A DNA stretch of 13,860 nt from assembly GCA_007119075.1 (NCBI GenBank), contig SKQJ01000274.1:1-13860 (forward strand), read 5' to 3'. The notes beneath the pieces were generated by a model. It searched no databases and had not been told where the DNA came from. It saw only the letters and a list, made by a program, of their open reading frames with translations. Positions 4,976 through 13,071 of the stretch are shown here, piece by piece. Every line of letters begins with the position of its first letter. The stretch's first letter is position 1. The DNA is from Bacteroidales bacterium (GTDB lineage: Bacteria > Bacteroidota > Bacteroidia > Bacteroidales > PUMT01). The position numbers and the translations under genes are program-made.

Positions 4976-7594
4976 TTACCGCAGTCCGGCTATCTTTTTG
5001 ATCTCATTAAGCTTGTTAAGGGCCTCGACAGGGGTAAGGTTGTTGATGTCGAGTTTCATTATCTCATCCCTTATCTGCTTTAATACCGGGTCGTCAAGCT
5101 GAAAAAAACTCAGCTGGTAGCCTTCCCTTTGCCCGGCCAGTGAGCTGACGGGCTTTGTGAGGGAGTGTTTTTTATGTGCTTTTTCAAGTTCCTTCAGTAT
5201 ATCCCCGGCTCTCTTTACAATGCTTTTCGGCATCCCTGCCATGCGGGCCACATGGATTCCGAAGCTGTGCTCACTGCCTCCGGGGACAAGCTTTCGCAGG
5301 AAAATTACCCTGTTGTCTATTTCCCTGACCGACACATTGTAGTTTTTTATCCGCTTGAATGAGTTTTCCATCTCATTCAGTTCGTGATAATGAGTGGCGA
5401 AAAGCGTTTTGGCCTTGCCGTGGGGGTGCTCATGAATATACTCGGCCATGGCCCATGCGATCGAGATACCGTCATATGTGCTTGTTCCCCTGCCAATTTC
5501 ATCCAGCAACAAAAGGCTGCGGCCGGAAATGTTGTTCAGTATGCTGGCCGCCTCGTTCATTTCCACCATAAAGGTGGATTCACCCTGCGATATGTTGTCA
5601 GAAGCTCCTACCCGGGTAAATATTTTGTCGACAACACCCAGAACTGCCGAAGATGCCGGAACAAAGCATCCCATCTGTGCCATTAGCACTATAAGGGCTG
5701 TCTGCCTTAGAAGAGCCGATTTCCCCGACATGTTGGGCCCCGTAATAATTATTATCTGTTGCGTGCTGTCGTCAAGATAAACATCATTGGCAACATATTC
5801 TTCTCCCGGGGGAAGCTGTTTTTCAATTACCGGGTGCCTTCCTCCCTTGATGTCAATGACGTTGCCGTCATTCACCACCGGCCTGCTGTAATTATTTTCA
5901 AGGGAAAGCATTGCGAAAGACAGCAGACAGTCAATGCGGGCGATCAGTGATGCAGTTGCCTGGATTTCAGGGATGTATTCTGCGGCCTTTTCGACCAGAT
6001 CTGTGAATAGCCGGGTTTCAAGGTTCAGTATTTTTTCCTCCGCGCCCAGTATTTTTTCCTCATATTCCTTAAGCTCTTCGGTGATGTAGCGTTCAGCGCT
6101 CACAAGTGTCTGCTTCCTTATCCATTCACCGGGTACCTTGTCTTTATGGGTGTTCCTCACTTCAATGTAATAGCCGAAAACATTATTGAAGCCTATCTTG
6201 AGCGATGAAATCCCTGTTTTCGCTATCTCCCTCTGCTGCATGTTAACCAGGTAATCTTTTCCGGAACCCAGGAGGCCTCGTAATTCATCAAGTTCGGCCG
6301 ATACTCCCGGGGCGATAACATTGCCTTTCTGGACGGCATTCGGAGGGTCTTCATTTATCTTTCCGGCTATGTCGCTGACAAGCCCGCTGCAGGTCCGGAT
6401 CTGTTTTCCAGTTTCAATCAGAACCTTCTGCCCGGATTCCATGCATGCTTTTTTTATGGTGCCGGCGCATTCCAAGGCTGTTTTAAGCTGAAAAAGCTCC
6501 CGTGGATTTACCCTTCCGGTTGACAGTTTTGTGGCCAGGCGCTCGGGATCGCCGACAAGCTTGATCTGATCTGTCATCAGATCCCTTAAGCCTTCATTTT
6601 CAATCAAAAACCCGGTCAGATCCAGTCTTTCTTTTATGTCTGCCGGATCCTTCAAAGGCAAGCTCATCCATTTTTTCAGCATGCGTCCGCCCATGGGAGA
6701 AAGGGTCCTGTCCATCACCGACAGAAGCGTACGGGCCCCTTCGTTGAGCGAATAATACAATTCAAGGTTCCGGATCGTGAACCTGTCGAGCCACACGTAC
6801 CTGTCCTCTTCAAGACGGGAAACAGATGTGATATGCCTGATCTTTTCATGGTTTGTCAGTTCCAGGTAGTGCATTATGGCACCCGCTGCAACAGTTCCCA
6901 GGGTGAAAGACTCAATGCCGAATCCTTTAAGGGATGATGTCTTGAAATGACTGACCAGCTTTTCATAAGATGTTTCGCCATGAAAAGCCCAGTCATCAAG
7001 CTTGTATGTATAAAAGCCGTTACCAAAAAGCGAGGCAAATATTTCCTGTTTGCCCTTTTCAAGCAGGATTTCTTTAGGCTCAAAACCATTGAGCAGTTTG
7101 TCTGCATATTCATGGCTGCCCTGGGCTACCATGAATTCACCCGTGGTAACATCAAGGAATGCAACCCCTGTTATGTTTTTTTCTATATGTACGCAGGCGA
7201 GAAAATTGTTTTTTTTATGCTCGAGCACATTGTCATTAAAGGCAACTCCTGGCGTAACCAGTTCCGTTATGCCGCGTTTGACGATCTTTTTGGCCAGTTT
7301 CGGGTCTTCCAGCTGCTCGCAGATGGCAACCCTCTGGCCGGCCCTGACCAGGCGGGGCAGATATGTGTCAATAGCGTGGTGCGGAAATCCTGCCAGCTCA
7401 ACAAATGATGCGGCTCCGTTCGCCCTTTTTGTAAGCGTTATTCCCAGGATTTCTGACGCCCTGATGGCGTCTTCTCCAAAAGTCTCATAGAAATCGCCTA
7501 CCCTGAAAAGCAATATTGCTTCGGGATGTTTCGCCTTGATGCTGCTGTACTGCTTCATCAGGGGAGTCTCAGTGTATTCTGTGGTTTTTCCCAA
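4976..7594 (-). CDS. mutS: DNA mismatch repair protein MutS
   Basis: This full-length 872-residue MutS1 recognises base mismatches and small loops and, with MutL, starts strand repair. The N-terminal mismatch-reading motif is GDFYETF (33-39, Phe35 and Glu37). The connector, lever and clamp regions follow to about residue 560. The ATPase has Walker A GPNMSGKSA (619-627), the GASDNISQGESTFMVEM segment (663-679), Walker B LLLLDE (694-699), GRGTSTYDG (701-709) and ATHYHEL (733-739). A C-terminal QLSFF (827-831) fits a β-clamp-binding peptide, followed by a helical tail of the type used for dimer or tetramer contacts. The start used is TTG at 7594-7592, giving GKTTEYTETPLMKQY; the next in-frame ATG is residue 13 and would remove part of the N-terminus seen in homologues. 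No partner gene is adjacent. Confidence 0.98.
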   Translation of the reverse strand: MGKTTEYTETPLMKQYSSIKAKHPEAILLFRVGDFYETFGEDAIRASEILGITLTKRANGAASFVELAGFPHHAIDTYLPRLVRAGQRVAICEQLEDPKLAKKIVKRGITELVTPGVAFNDNVLEHKKNNFLACVHIEKNITGVAFLDVTTGEFMVAQGSHEYADKLLNGFEPKEILLEKGKQEIFASLFGNGFYTYKLDDWAFHGETSYEKLVSHFKTSSLKGFGIESFTLGTVAAGAIMHYLELTNHEKIRHITSVSRLEEDRYVWLDRFTIRNLELYYSLNEGARTLLSVMDRTLSPMGGRMLKKWMSLPLKDPADIKERLDLTGFLIENEGLRDLMTDQIKLVGDPERLATKLSTGRVNPRELFQLKTALECAGTIKKACMESGQKVLIETGKQIRTCSGLVSDIAGKINEDPPNAVQKGNVIAPGVSAELDELRGLLGSGKDYLVNMQQREIAKTGISSLKIGFNNVFGYYIEVRNTHKDKVPGEWIRKQTLVSAERYITEELKEYEEKILGAEEKILNLETRLFTDLVEKAAEYIPEIQATASLIARIDCLLSFAMLSLENNYSRPVVNDGNVIDIKGGRHPVIEKQLPPGEEYVANDVYLDDSTQQIIIITGPNMSGKSALLRQTALIVLMAQMGCFVPASSAVLGVVDKIFTRVGASDNISQGESTFMVEMNEAASILNNISGRSLLLLDEIGRGTSTYDGISIAWAMAEYIHEHPHGKAKTLFATHYHELNEMENSFKRIKNYNVSVREIDNRVIFLRKLVPGGSEHSFGIHVARMAGMPKSIVKRAGDILKELEKAHKKHSLTKPVSSLAGQREGYQLSFFQLDDPVLKQIRDEIMKLDINNLTPVEALNKLNEIKKIAGLR

Positions 7595-7690
7595 TGGAAT
7601 TCTTCTTACGGAAACACCGCTAATATAATATTTTTAAAAGTAACTTATTAACCGGGGAACCATGTGTACATAATATGAAGGGATCAGACT

Positions 7691-7707
7691 TCACATTATT
7701 AATGTGA
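7691..7707. promoter_or_regulatory. 17-bp perfect palindrome, possible operator
   Basis: TCACATTA, a central T, then TAATGTGA forms an exact odd-length palindrome centred on 7699. The half-sites TCACA and TGTGA are everted relative to the CRP/FNR-type order TGTGA-N6-TCACA, so I do not call it a CRP site. It lies about 98 bp upstream of the mutS start. A degenerate minus-strand -7-like box (TGGATTTG, 7715-7708) abuts it, which would put the palindrome over the transcription start. Regulator and target are unknown. Confidence 0.45.
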
Positions 7708-8010
7708 CAAATCCACATAAGACGCATAAAAAGGTTTTAATAAATCCCGGAAAATAATGGATGGGATGATTTAATATTTTATAATATAATAATAATTTGA
7801 TGCTTTTTTGAGTTTATTAACATATCTTAAGTTCTATTAAGTTTAAATTAAAGACAGCTGGCCTGTTTCTGATTTCACCAACGCTGATTTGATCAGCACA
7901 AGGTATTTTCCGGAGGACTGCGTATGGACGGATGTTGTGATGCCGGGTTCTTATAAAGCCAAAAAAGTATCGTAAGCCTGATTTCTCTTTGCGGAGGGAT
8001 GAATTAAGCG

Positions 8011-8034
8011 GGCAGAGACGTTTTCTCTGCCTTT
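8011..8034 (+). terminator. Terminator-like hairpin in the mutS-susC spacer
   Basis: GGCAGAGA (8011-8018) pairs exactly with TCTCTGCC (8024-8031) around a 5-nt loop and is followed by TTTCTT. It resembles a short intrinsic terminator on the plus strand, but no protein gene precedes it. It could end a small RNA transcribed from the AT-rich segment upstream. The T tract is short. Confidence 0.4.
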
Positions 8035-8208
8035 CTTGTCGGGCTGCACGCCCTGCGGAGATATCGCAGGTTATTCTCTACACAATTATTAAGAATACAG
8101 GCGCCTTTTGTTATTTTATTATCAGATGCAGCACTTCTTTAAAAGCCAATAAAACAGTATCATGTAAAATTTAGTTTAACATTTATTGATAAAAATCATG
8201 ACTTCTTA

Positions 8209-8238
8209 TTTGGTTAAAGAAAAAAAGTTATAGATTTG
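8209..8238 (+). promoter_or_regulatory. Promoter of the susC operon (Bacteroidota type)
   Basis: TTTG (8209-8212), an 18-bp spacer and TAGATTTG (8231-8238) match the Bacteroidota housekeeping promoter exactly, with the same spacing as the tRNA-Gly promoter in this window. Transcription would start near 8245, giving a leader of about 75 nt before the susC ATG. Confidence 0.75.
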
Positions 8239-8320
8239 TGGCAAATTGAGTATAAACCCGTTGTGTTATGTGACCACCACAAAACCCACCGGGAAAGTTT
8301 GTTAACCTAAAAAATTACCT

Positions 8321-11300
8321 ATGAAAAAAAATGCTTTTTTACTGTTTCTGTTTGTGTTCGTGTTTTGCGGAATATTTACCATGCAGGCGCAAACAAGACA
8401 GATTACAGGTACAGTTACCAGTGCAGAGGATGGCTCCACGATTCCCGGAGCCTCGGTTGTAGTTCAGGGGACTACCATTGGTACTGTTACCAATTTTGAC
8501 GGGTTTTATTCATTATCGGTTCCTGCTACCGCCACTCAACTGATGGTGAGCTATATCGGTTATGCAACCCAGGAAGTTCCCATAAATGGCCGTACGGTTA
8601 TCGATGTAGAGCTCGTCCAGGATGTTCTTGCACTGGAAGAAGTTGTAGTTACCGCACTGGGTATCACCAGGGAGCGAAGGACCCTTGGTTATTCAGTGCA
8701 GGAAGTCGGAGGAGATGACATAGCCCGTTCAGGCAACCCGAACCTGCTTACAGCGCTTTCCGGCAAGGTAGCCGGACTTGAAGTAAGGCAGTCATCCGGT
8801 ATGCCCGGTGCGCCTGTCACTATGTTCGTGCGGGGCGCAAGGTCGTTCAGCGGCAATAACCAGCCTCTTTATGTGGTTGATGGCATGCCCATTCACAGTG
8901 ATTCCGACTACGGGCAGAATGTTACCGGCGCCTATCATGCAAACAGGGCGATCGACATCGATCCCAATAATATTGAATCAGTCAGCGTGCTTAAGGGTCA
9001 GTCGGCAACAGCCTTGTATGGTCTGCGCGCCTCAAACGGCGTGATCCTTATCACAACCAAAAGCGGCAGGGGAGCGGCACCCGGGCAGCCCCTTATTACT
9101 TTTAATACCGGTTTTGCCCAGGAGGCAGTAGCAAGGTTGCCTGAATTGCAACAAACATATGCTCAGGGAACCGGCCGCAATTTTGTGCCCGTAAACTCTT
9201 TTTCATGGGGCCCCAGGATCACCGATCTGCCTGATAACGCGACCTATGGCGGCAACAATCACGGCCAGCCGGGTCTGTTTTTCCATCCTCAGAAAAACGA
9301 TTGGGTTCAGCCGCGTGCCTATAATTCCGCCAGTGAATTCTTTGGAAGCGGCAGCACTTTCAATAACCACGTGAATGTAGCCCATTCCGGCGCGATGGGC
9401 AACTACAGTATCGGGCTCGGCTCGACGCACCAGTCAGGCATCGTGACCAATACCGGCCTGACACGTTATACAGGAAGAATGTCCGGCTCAATGGAACTTT
9501 CCGAAATGTTTACCGTTGGTTTTTCCGGAAATGTTGCCGATACAAGGATGGATAAACTGCCGTCCGGTAATGACAGCTGGTTGTTCACGGTTTACGGTGC
9601 TCCCCCGAGCTACGACCTTGTGGGCACGCCATTTCATGTTCCCAGCGGTCCCAACAATGAGTTCCGTCAGACAAGCTTCCGCGTCGGTGCCGTGGGTGAA
9701 AACCCGCTATGGGCGGTGAGAAACAATTTATTCAATGAGGCAACACAGCGTTTCTTCGGTAACGCTTTTGTGCAGGCGACCCCCGCCGACTGGATCAATG
9801 TCCGCTACCAGCTTGGTCTTGATTCGTATTCGACCGACCAGGAGTCGCTCTACCAGATGGGCAGCGCAGGAACCGGACAGCTTCTGCCCACCGCTGCCTT
9901 TTATCCCTCACCTGATAACAGGGAGTATGGCTATCGTGCTCCTACCGGCGGGCAAATCAATAACTTCGGAATAGTGAGATCAAATGTGAACTCGCTTCTG
10001 AATGTTACTATGGCACATGACTTTACCGATGATTTTGGTGCCATGCTGATAGTGGGCAATGAGTTTGTCCATAATTACTACCGTACGTGGAGCATGCTCG
10101 GGACAGATTTCACCATGCCCGGCTGGAATAACATAGCCAACACTTCAAATCAGACAGCCACTGAGGGCAAGCGTGAAACCCGTACGGTTGGTTTTTACGG
10201 AAACCTTGTACTCGATTTCAGAAATACCCTCTTCCTGAATGTTACCGGCCGACAGGATGTGGTTTCCACCATGCCGAGAGACAACAGGACATTTTTCTAT
10301 CCTTCGGTTTCTCTCGGACTTGTGTTTACCGAATTCGAAGCGCTGCAAAATAATATCCTGCAGTTCGGGAAAGTCAGGGCCTCTTATGCAGAAGTCGGCC
10401 AGGCAGGTACATATTTTGACCCGGCATACGTTCTCGGCGAAGGAAGCTGGAGCGGTTATATTTCCGGCGTTGATTTTCCGCTTGGCGGCGTGAGCGGCTT
10501 CCGTCCTTCGCGCAACCTGTATGATCCCGGACTGATTCCGCAGAATACACGCACATATGAATTCGGTGCAGAACTTGTTTTCTTCAACAACCGGATCAAC
10601 ATCGATTATACATATGCAGACCAGCTTGCCCGGGACCAGATCTTCGCAGTTCCTCTGGCCGGATCGACCGGTTACGGATTCCTTACTATGAATGCCGGTG
10701 AAATGAGCACCCAGAGCCATGAAGTAATGCTTGGTCTTACCCCGGTGAGAACAAATAATTTCGAATGGAATTTCAGCACCAACTTCACTGCTCTTACAAA
10801 TGTGGTGGTGGAGCTTGCAGAAGGCGTTGAGAACATCTCCCTGGGTGGTTATGTGACACCTAATATCCGGGCCTCTGCAGGAGACACCTACCCCGCTATC
10901 TATGGAAACCAGTTTGCCAGAGACGATAACGGCAATGTTCTTGTGATTGATTCACCGGGTGCGTGGAACCATGGCTTCCCGCAGATGGGTGCCTTTGGCA
11001 AGATAGGTGATGTTACTCCCGACTTCATCATGGGATTCACCAATACTTTCCGGTTCGGGCCGGTTGTGCTTTCCGGCCAGCTTGACTGGAAACAGGGCGG
11101 ACAAATGTATTCCGGATCAAACCGTCTCATGGACCTTTACGGGACTACTGCAAAGACCGAGGATCGTGAATCGACCTTTATCTTCCCGGGTGTTCTGGCT
11201 GACGGATCGCCTAATGATATCGTTCGCGGCGGTCCCGGCGATCCCGCTGCATATGAAAACCTTTGGGCTTCTCATCTGAGTCCGCTGGATGAATACCATG

Positions 11301-11551
11301 TATACGGAACTTCCTTTGTTAAGCTGAGAGATGTTTCACTGGCAGTGGCGATTCCGGCACGCCTGGTTGCGCCTGCAGGCATAAGGACAGCCAATGTGAG
11401 CCTGTTTGCCCGCAACATGCTGCTGTGGACAGAGCTCCCGAACTTCGATCCTGAAACAGCCCAGGGAATGGGCAACATGGTTGGCGGTATGGATTACATG
11501 TCCCTCCCCCAGACTTCATCATTCGGTATCGGACTTAACCTTACCTTTTAA
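8321..11551 (+). CDS. SusC/RagA family TonB-dependent outer-membrane transporter
   Basis: This 1076-residue outer-membrane β-barrel transporter works with a SusD-like lid to import oligosaccharides or peptides using TonB energy. A signal peptide covers residues 1 to about 23 (ending MQA before QTRQITG). A CarboxypepD_reg-like domain follows at about 27-100 (ITGTVTSAEDGSTIPGASV, then DGFYSLSVP and LMVSYIGY). A TonB-box-like EEVVVTALG (106-114) and then the plug (TLGYSVQEV, LTALSGKVAGLEV, PLYVVDGMPI, SVSVLKGQSATALYG) come next, followed by the barrel. The C-terminus ends in Phe (GIGLNLTF), as usual for outer-membrane barrels. There is no N-terminal STN domain, so signalling to an anti-sigma factor through STN is not expected. 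Length is typical. It leads an operon with a susD-like gene 12 bp downstream. The substrate cannot be read from the sequence. Confidence 0.97.
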   Translation: MKKNAFLLFLFVFVFCGIFTMQAQTRQITGTVTSAEDGSTIPGASVVVQGTTIGTVTNFDGFYSLSVPATATQLMVSYIGYATQEVPINGRTVIDVELVQDVLALEEVVVTALGITRERRTLGYSVQEVGGDDIARSGNPNLLTALSGKVAGLEVRQSSGMPGAPVTMFVRGARSFSGNNQPLYVVDGMPIHSDSDYGQNVTGAYHANRAIDIDPNNIESVSVLKGQSATALYGLRASNGVILITTKSGRGAAPGQPLITFNTGFAQEAVARLPELQQTYAQGTGRNFVPVNSFSWGPRITDLPDNATYGGNNHGQPGLFFHPQKNDWVQPRAYNSASEFFGSGSTFNNHVNVAHSGAMGNYSIGLGSTHQSGIVTNTGLTRYTGRMSGSMELSEMFTVGFSGNVADTRMDKLPSGNDSWLFTVYGAPPSYDLVGTPFHVPSGPNNEFRQTSFRVGAVGENPLWAVRNNLFNEATQRFFGNAFVQATPADWINVRYQLGLDSYSTDQESLYQMGSAGTGQLLPTAAFYPSPDNREYGYRAPTGGQINNFGIVRSNVNSLLNVTMAHDFTDDFGAMLIVGNEFVHNYYRTWSMLGTDFTMPGWNNIANTSNQTATEGKRETRTVGFYGNLVLDFRNTLFLNVTGRQDVVSTMPRDNRTFFYPSVSLGLVFTEFEALQNNILQFGKVRASYAEVGQAGTYFDPAYVLGEGSWSGYISGVDFPLGGVSGFRPSRNLYDPGLIPQNTRTYEFGAELVFFNNRINIDYTYADQLARDQIFAVPLAGSTGYGFLTMNAGEMSTQSHEVMLGLTPVRTNNFEWNFSTNFTALTNVVVELAEGVENISLGGYVTPNIRASAGDTYPAIYGNQFARDDNGNVLVIDSPGAWNHGFPQMGAFGKIGDVTPDFIMGFTNTFRFGPVVLSGQLDWKQGGQMYSGSNRLMDLYGTTAKTEDRESTFIFPGVLADGSPNDIVRGGPGDPAAYENLWASHLSPLDEYHVYGTSFVKLRDVSLAVAIPARLVAPAGIRTANVSLFARNMLLWTELPNFDPETAQGMGNMVGGMDYMSLPQTSSFGIGLNLTF

Positions 11552-11563
11552 TCAAATTTTAAA

Positions 11564-13027
11564 ATGCAAAATATGAAAACACTTAAATATTTATCTGTCT
11601 TTGTTCTTGCCGTTTTCCTATGGGGCTGTGATGAAGATGCCATGGACGACATTAACCGGGACCGCAACAATGCTTCCTCAGTTGATGCCTTTGCTCTGCT
11701 TCCCGATGCCACGCTGAAAACTGTCGTTACCGCAACAGCCACTGACTTTGCCTGGTATACCTCCAAATGGATCGAGCACAGTGCCGGCCAGTGGGCCCAG
11801 TCGCACGATGATGACAGGAGGATCGGCCAGAGTGCAACTTCTGCCTGGAATAACCACTGGAATGGCATGTATGATCTGCAGAATATCCTCAGGATAATGA
11901 GGGAGCTCACAGAACCCGGAGGCCCTGAAGAGAACAACGTGCATGCTCTCGGGATCGCACGGATTCTTACTGCCTACAATCTTGCCGTCATGACCGATTT
12001 CTGGGGTGATATTCCATGGACCGAGGCGGTGCAGGGCGCCGGCAATATGAAACCCGCGTATGACCGGCAGTCAGTGATTTACAGCGAAAGTCCGGGCGGT
12101 ATTTTCTGGTATCTTGACCAGGGTATCGCAAACCTTCAGCAGGCAATTGATCTGGGGGGTGCAGCACCAAACGCCGGTGGATTTGATTATATATATAACG
12201 GCAACAATGCCAGGTGGATAAAGGCCGCATATTCTCTTAAGGCCCGCTATCACATGCGCCTGACCCAGCGCGACGGAGAAGCTGCATCAAAGGCTCTTGC
12301 GGCCCTGGCCAACGGCTTTGAAAGCGCCGCCGATGAATTCAAATTCACAAGGTATGAGGCTACAACCCTCCGGGACAATCCATGGTTCCAGTTTATGTCG
12401 GAAAGAAGCCATCTCGCTGCTTCATCTACCCTTTTCAATATTATGGATGAAAGGAATGATCCCAGGATAGAAAGCTATTTCACGACTGTAGGCGGAGAAT
12501 ACAATCCTGCTCCTCCGGGACAGGCAGAAAGGGTGCAGGGAGGTCTTTATTCCGAATCTCTGCTTACAGAAACCGGAAGAACCAGGGCCACGCCGCTTAT
12601 GACCTATCATGAATTGAAATTCATTGAAGCGGAAGCAAGACAAAGAGCCGGGCAGCCTTTGGACAATGTAAGGACCGCTCTTCAGGAAGCAATAGTTGCA
12701 AACTTTGCATACCACGGTTCTGATGCCGAAGCTGCAGATGCATATTTCGATGCGGCTGTAGCGTCAAGGTTTGCTTCCGATCCGCTGGAAGAGATTCTTA
12801 CCCAGAAATACATTGCCGCCTACGAATATGAGGCAATGGAGGCCTATCATGACTACCGCAGAACCGGCATACCTACCCTGCATAACCCCCACAATGCTTC
12901 TGTAGGCTTTCCTCACAGGCTGCAATACGCCGTGTCCGAGGAAAGCAACAACCCTGATAATTTTATAGAGGTTAATGTGCATACCCAGAGGGTCTGGTGG
13001 GCAGGCGGTGACGAGCTGGTAAAATAA
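11564..13027 (+). CDS. SusD/RagB family nutrient-binding lipoprotein (SusD-like_2 type)
   Basis: This 487-residue surface lipoprotein is predicted to act as the hinged lid over the SusC transporter and to bind its substrate. The signal peptide ends in FLWGC with Cys22 lipidated. The acidic stretch after it (CDEDAMDD) fits a Bacteroidota surface-export signal. Features of the SusD-like_2 group include the helical TPR-type N-terminal half, TDFWGDIPWTEA (144-155), NNARWIKAAYSLKARYHMRL (214-233) and a late segment with YHDYRRTGIP and HTQRVWWAGG near the end. The ATG at 11564 is used; a second ATG three codons later (MKTLKYL) is equally reasonable and changes nothing in the mature protein. It lies 12 bp after susC with no terminator between, so the two are cotranscribed. 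The ligand is unknown. Confidence 0.95.
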   Translation: MQNMKTLKYLSVFVLAVFLWGCDEDAMDDINRDRNNASSVDAFALLPDATLKTVVTATATDFAWYTSKWIEHSAGQWAQSHDDDRRIGQSATSAWNNHWNGMYDLQNILRIMRELTEPGGPEENNVHALGIARILTAYNLAVMTDFWGDIPWTEAVQGAGNMKPAYDRQSVIYSESPGGIFWYLDQGIANLQQAIDLGGAAPNAGGFDYIYNGNNARWIKAAYSLKARYHMRLTQRDGEAASKALAALANGFESAADEFKFTRYEATTLRDNPWFQFMSERSHLAASSTLFNIMDERNDPRIESYFTTVGGEYNPAPPGQAERVQGGLYSESLLTETGRTRATPLMTYHELKFIEAEARQRAGQPLDNVRTALQEAIVANFAYHGSDAEAADAYFDAAVASRFASDPLEEILTQKYIAAYEYEAMEAYHDYRRTGIPTLHNPHNASVGFPHRLQYAVSEESNNPDNFIEVNVHTQRVWWAGGDELVK

Positions 13028-13071
13028 TGACTTCAAACAATAAATAAAACATAAACCTAATATTCTTATAT

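Larger units (their letters stand above)
7595..8320. other. 726-bp region without a credible gene
   Basis: This is the divergent spacer between mutS and the susC operon. From 7595 to about 7860 it is very AT-rich and contains a 17-bp palindrome (7691-7707). From about 7880 to 8070 it is less AT-rich and holds several hairpins: 7883-7897, 8011-8031 (followed by a short T-rich stretch) and 8052-8070. The rest is AT-rich up to the susC promoter at 8209-8238 and a roughly 75-nt leader. The 61-codon frame at 7989-8174 starts just before the hairpins, has no family features and is not called. Confidence 0.6.

Noticed and set aside
4841..5102. Plus-strand frames in the fucU-mutS gap running into mutS
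   Set aside because: They mostly overlap the mutS C-terminus antisense, and the gap itself (4797-4975) shows only short GC-rich palindromes such as GGCCGGCC.
6947..7490. Two long plus-strand frames inside mutS (153 and 146 codons)
   Set aside because: They are antisense shadows of the conserved MutS N-terminal region and have no independent features.
7691..7707. CRP/FNR binding site
   Set aside because: The half-sites are in the order TCACA-N7-TGTGA, not TGTGA-N6-TCACA, so the standard consensus does not fit. It is reported only as an unassigned palindrome.
7924..7956. Ten-codon ORF (MDGCCDAGFL) after GGAGG
   Set aside because: The Shine-Dalgarno spacing is good but the peptide is too short to support alone, and it is not joined to a downstream gene. 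It is kept only as part of the hairpin-cluster observation.
7989..8174. 61-codon plus-strand frame in the mutS-susC spacer
   Set aside because: It covers two hairpins, has a Cys/Arg-rich then Lys/Ile-rich composition like read-through noncoding DNA, and has no ribosome site or family feature.
10145..10720. 191-codon minus-strand frame inside susC
   Set aside because: It is antisense to a continuous SusC barrel, with no signal, motif or start context.
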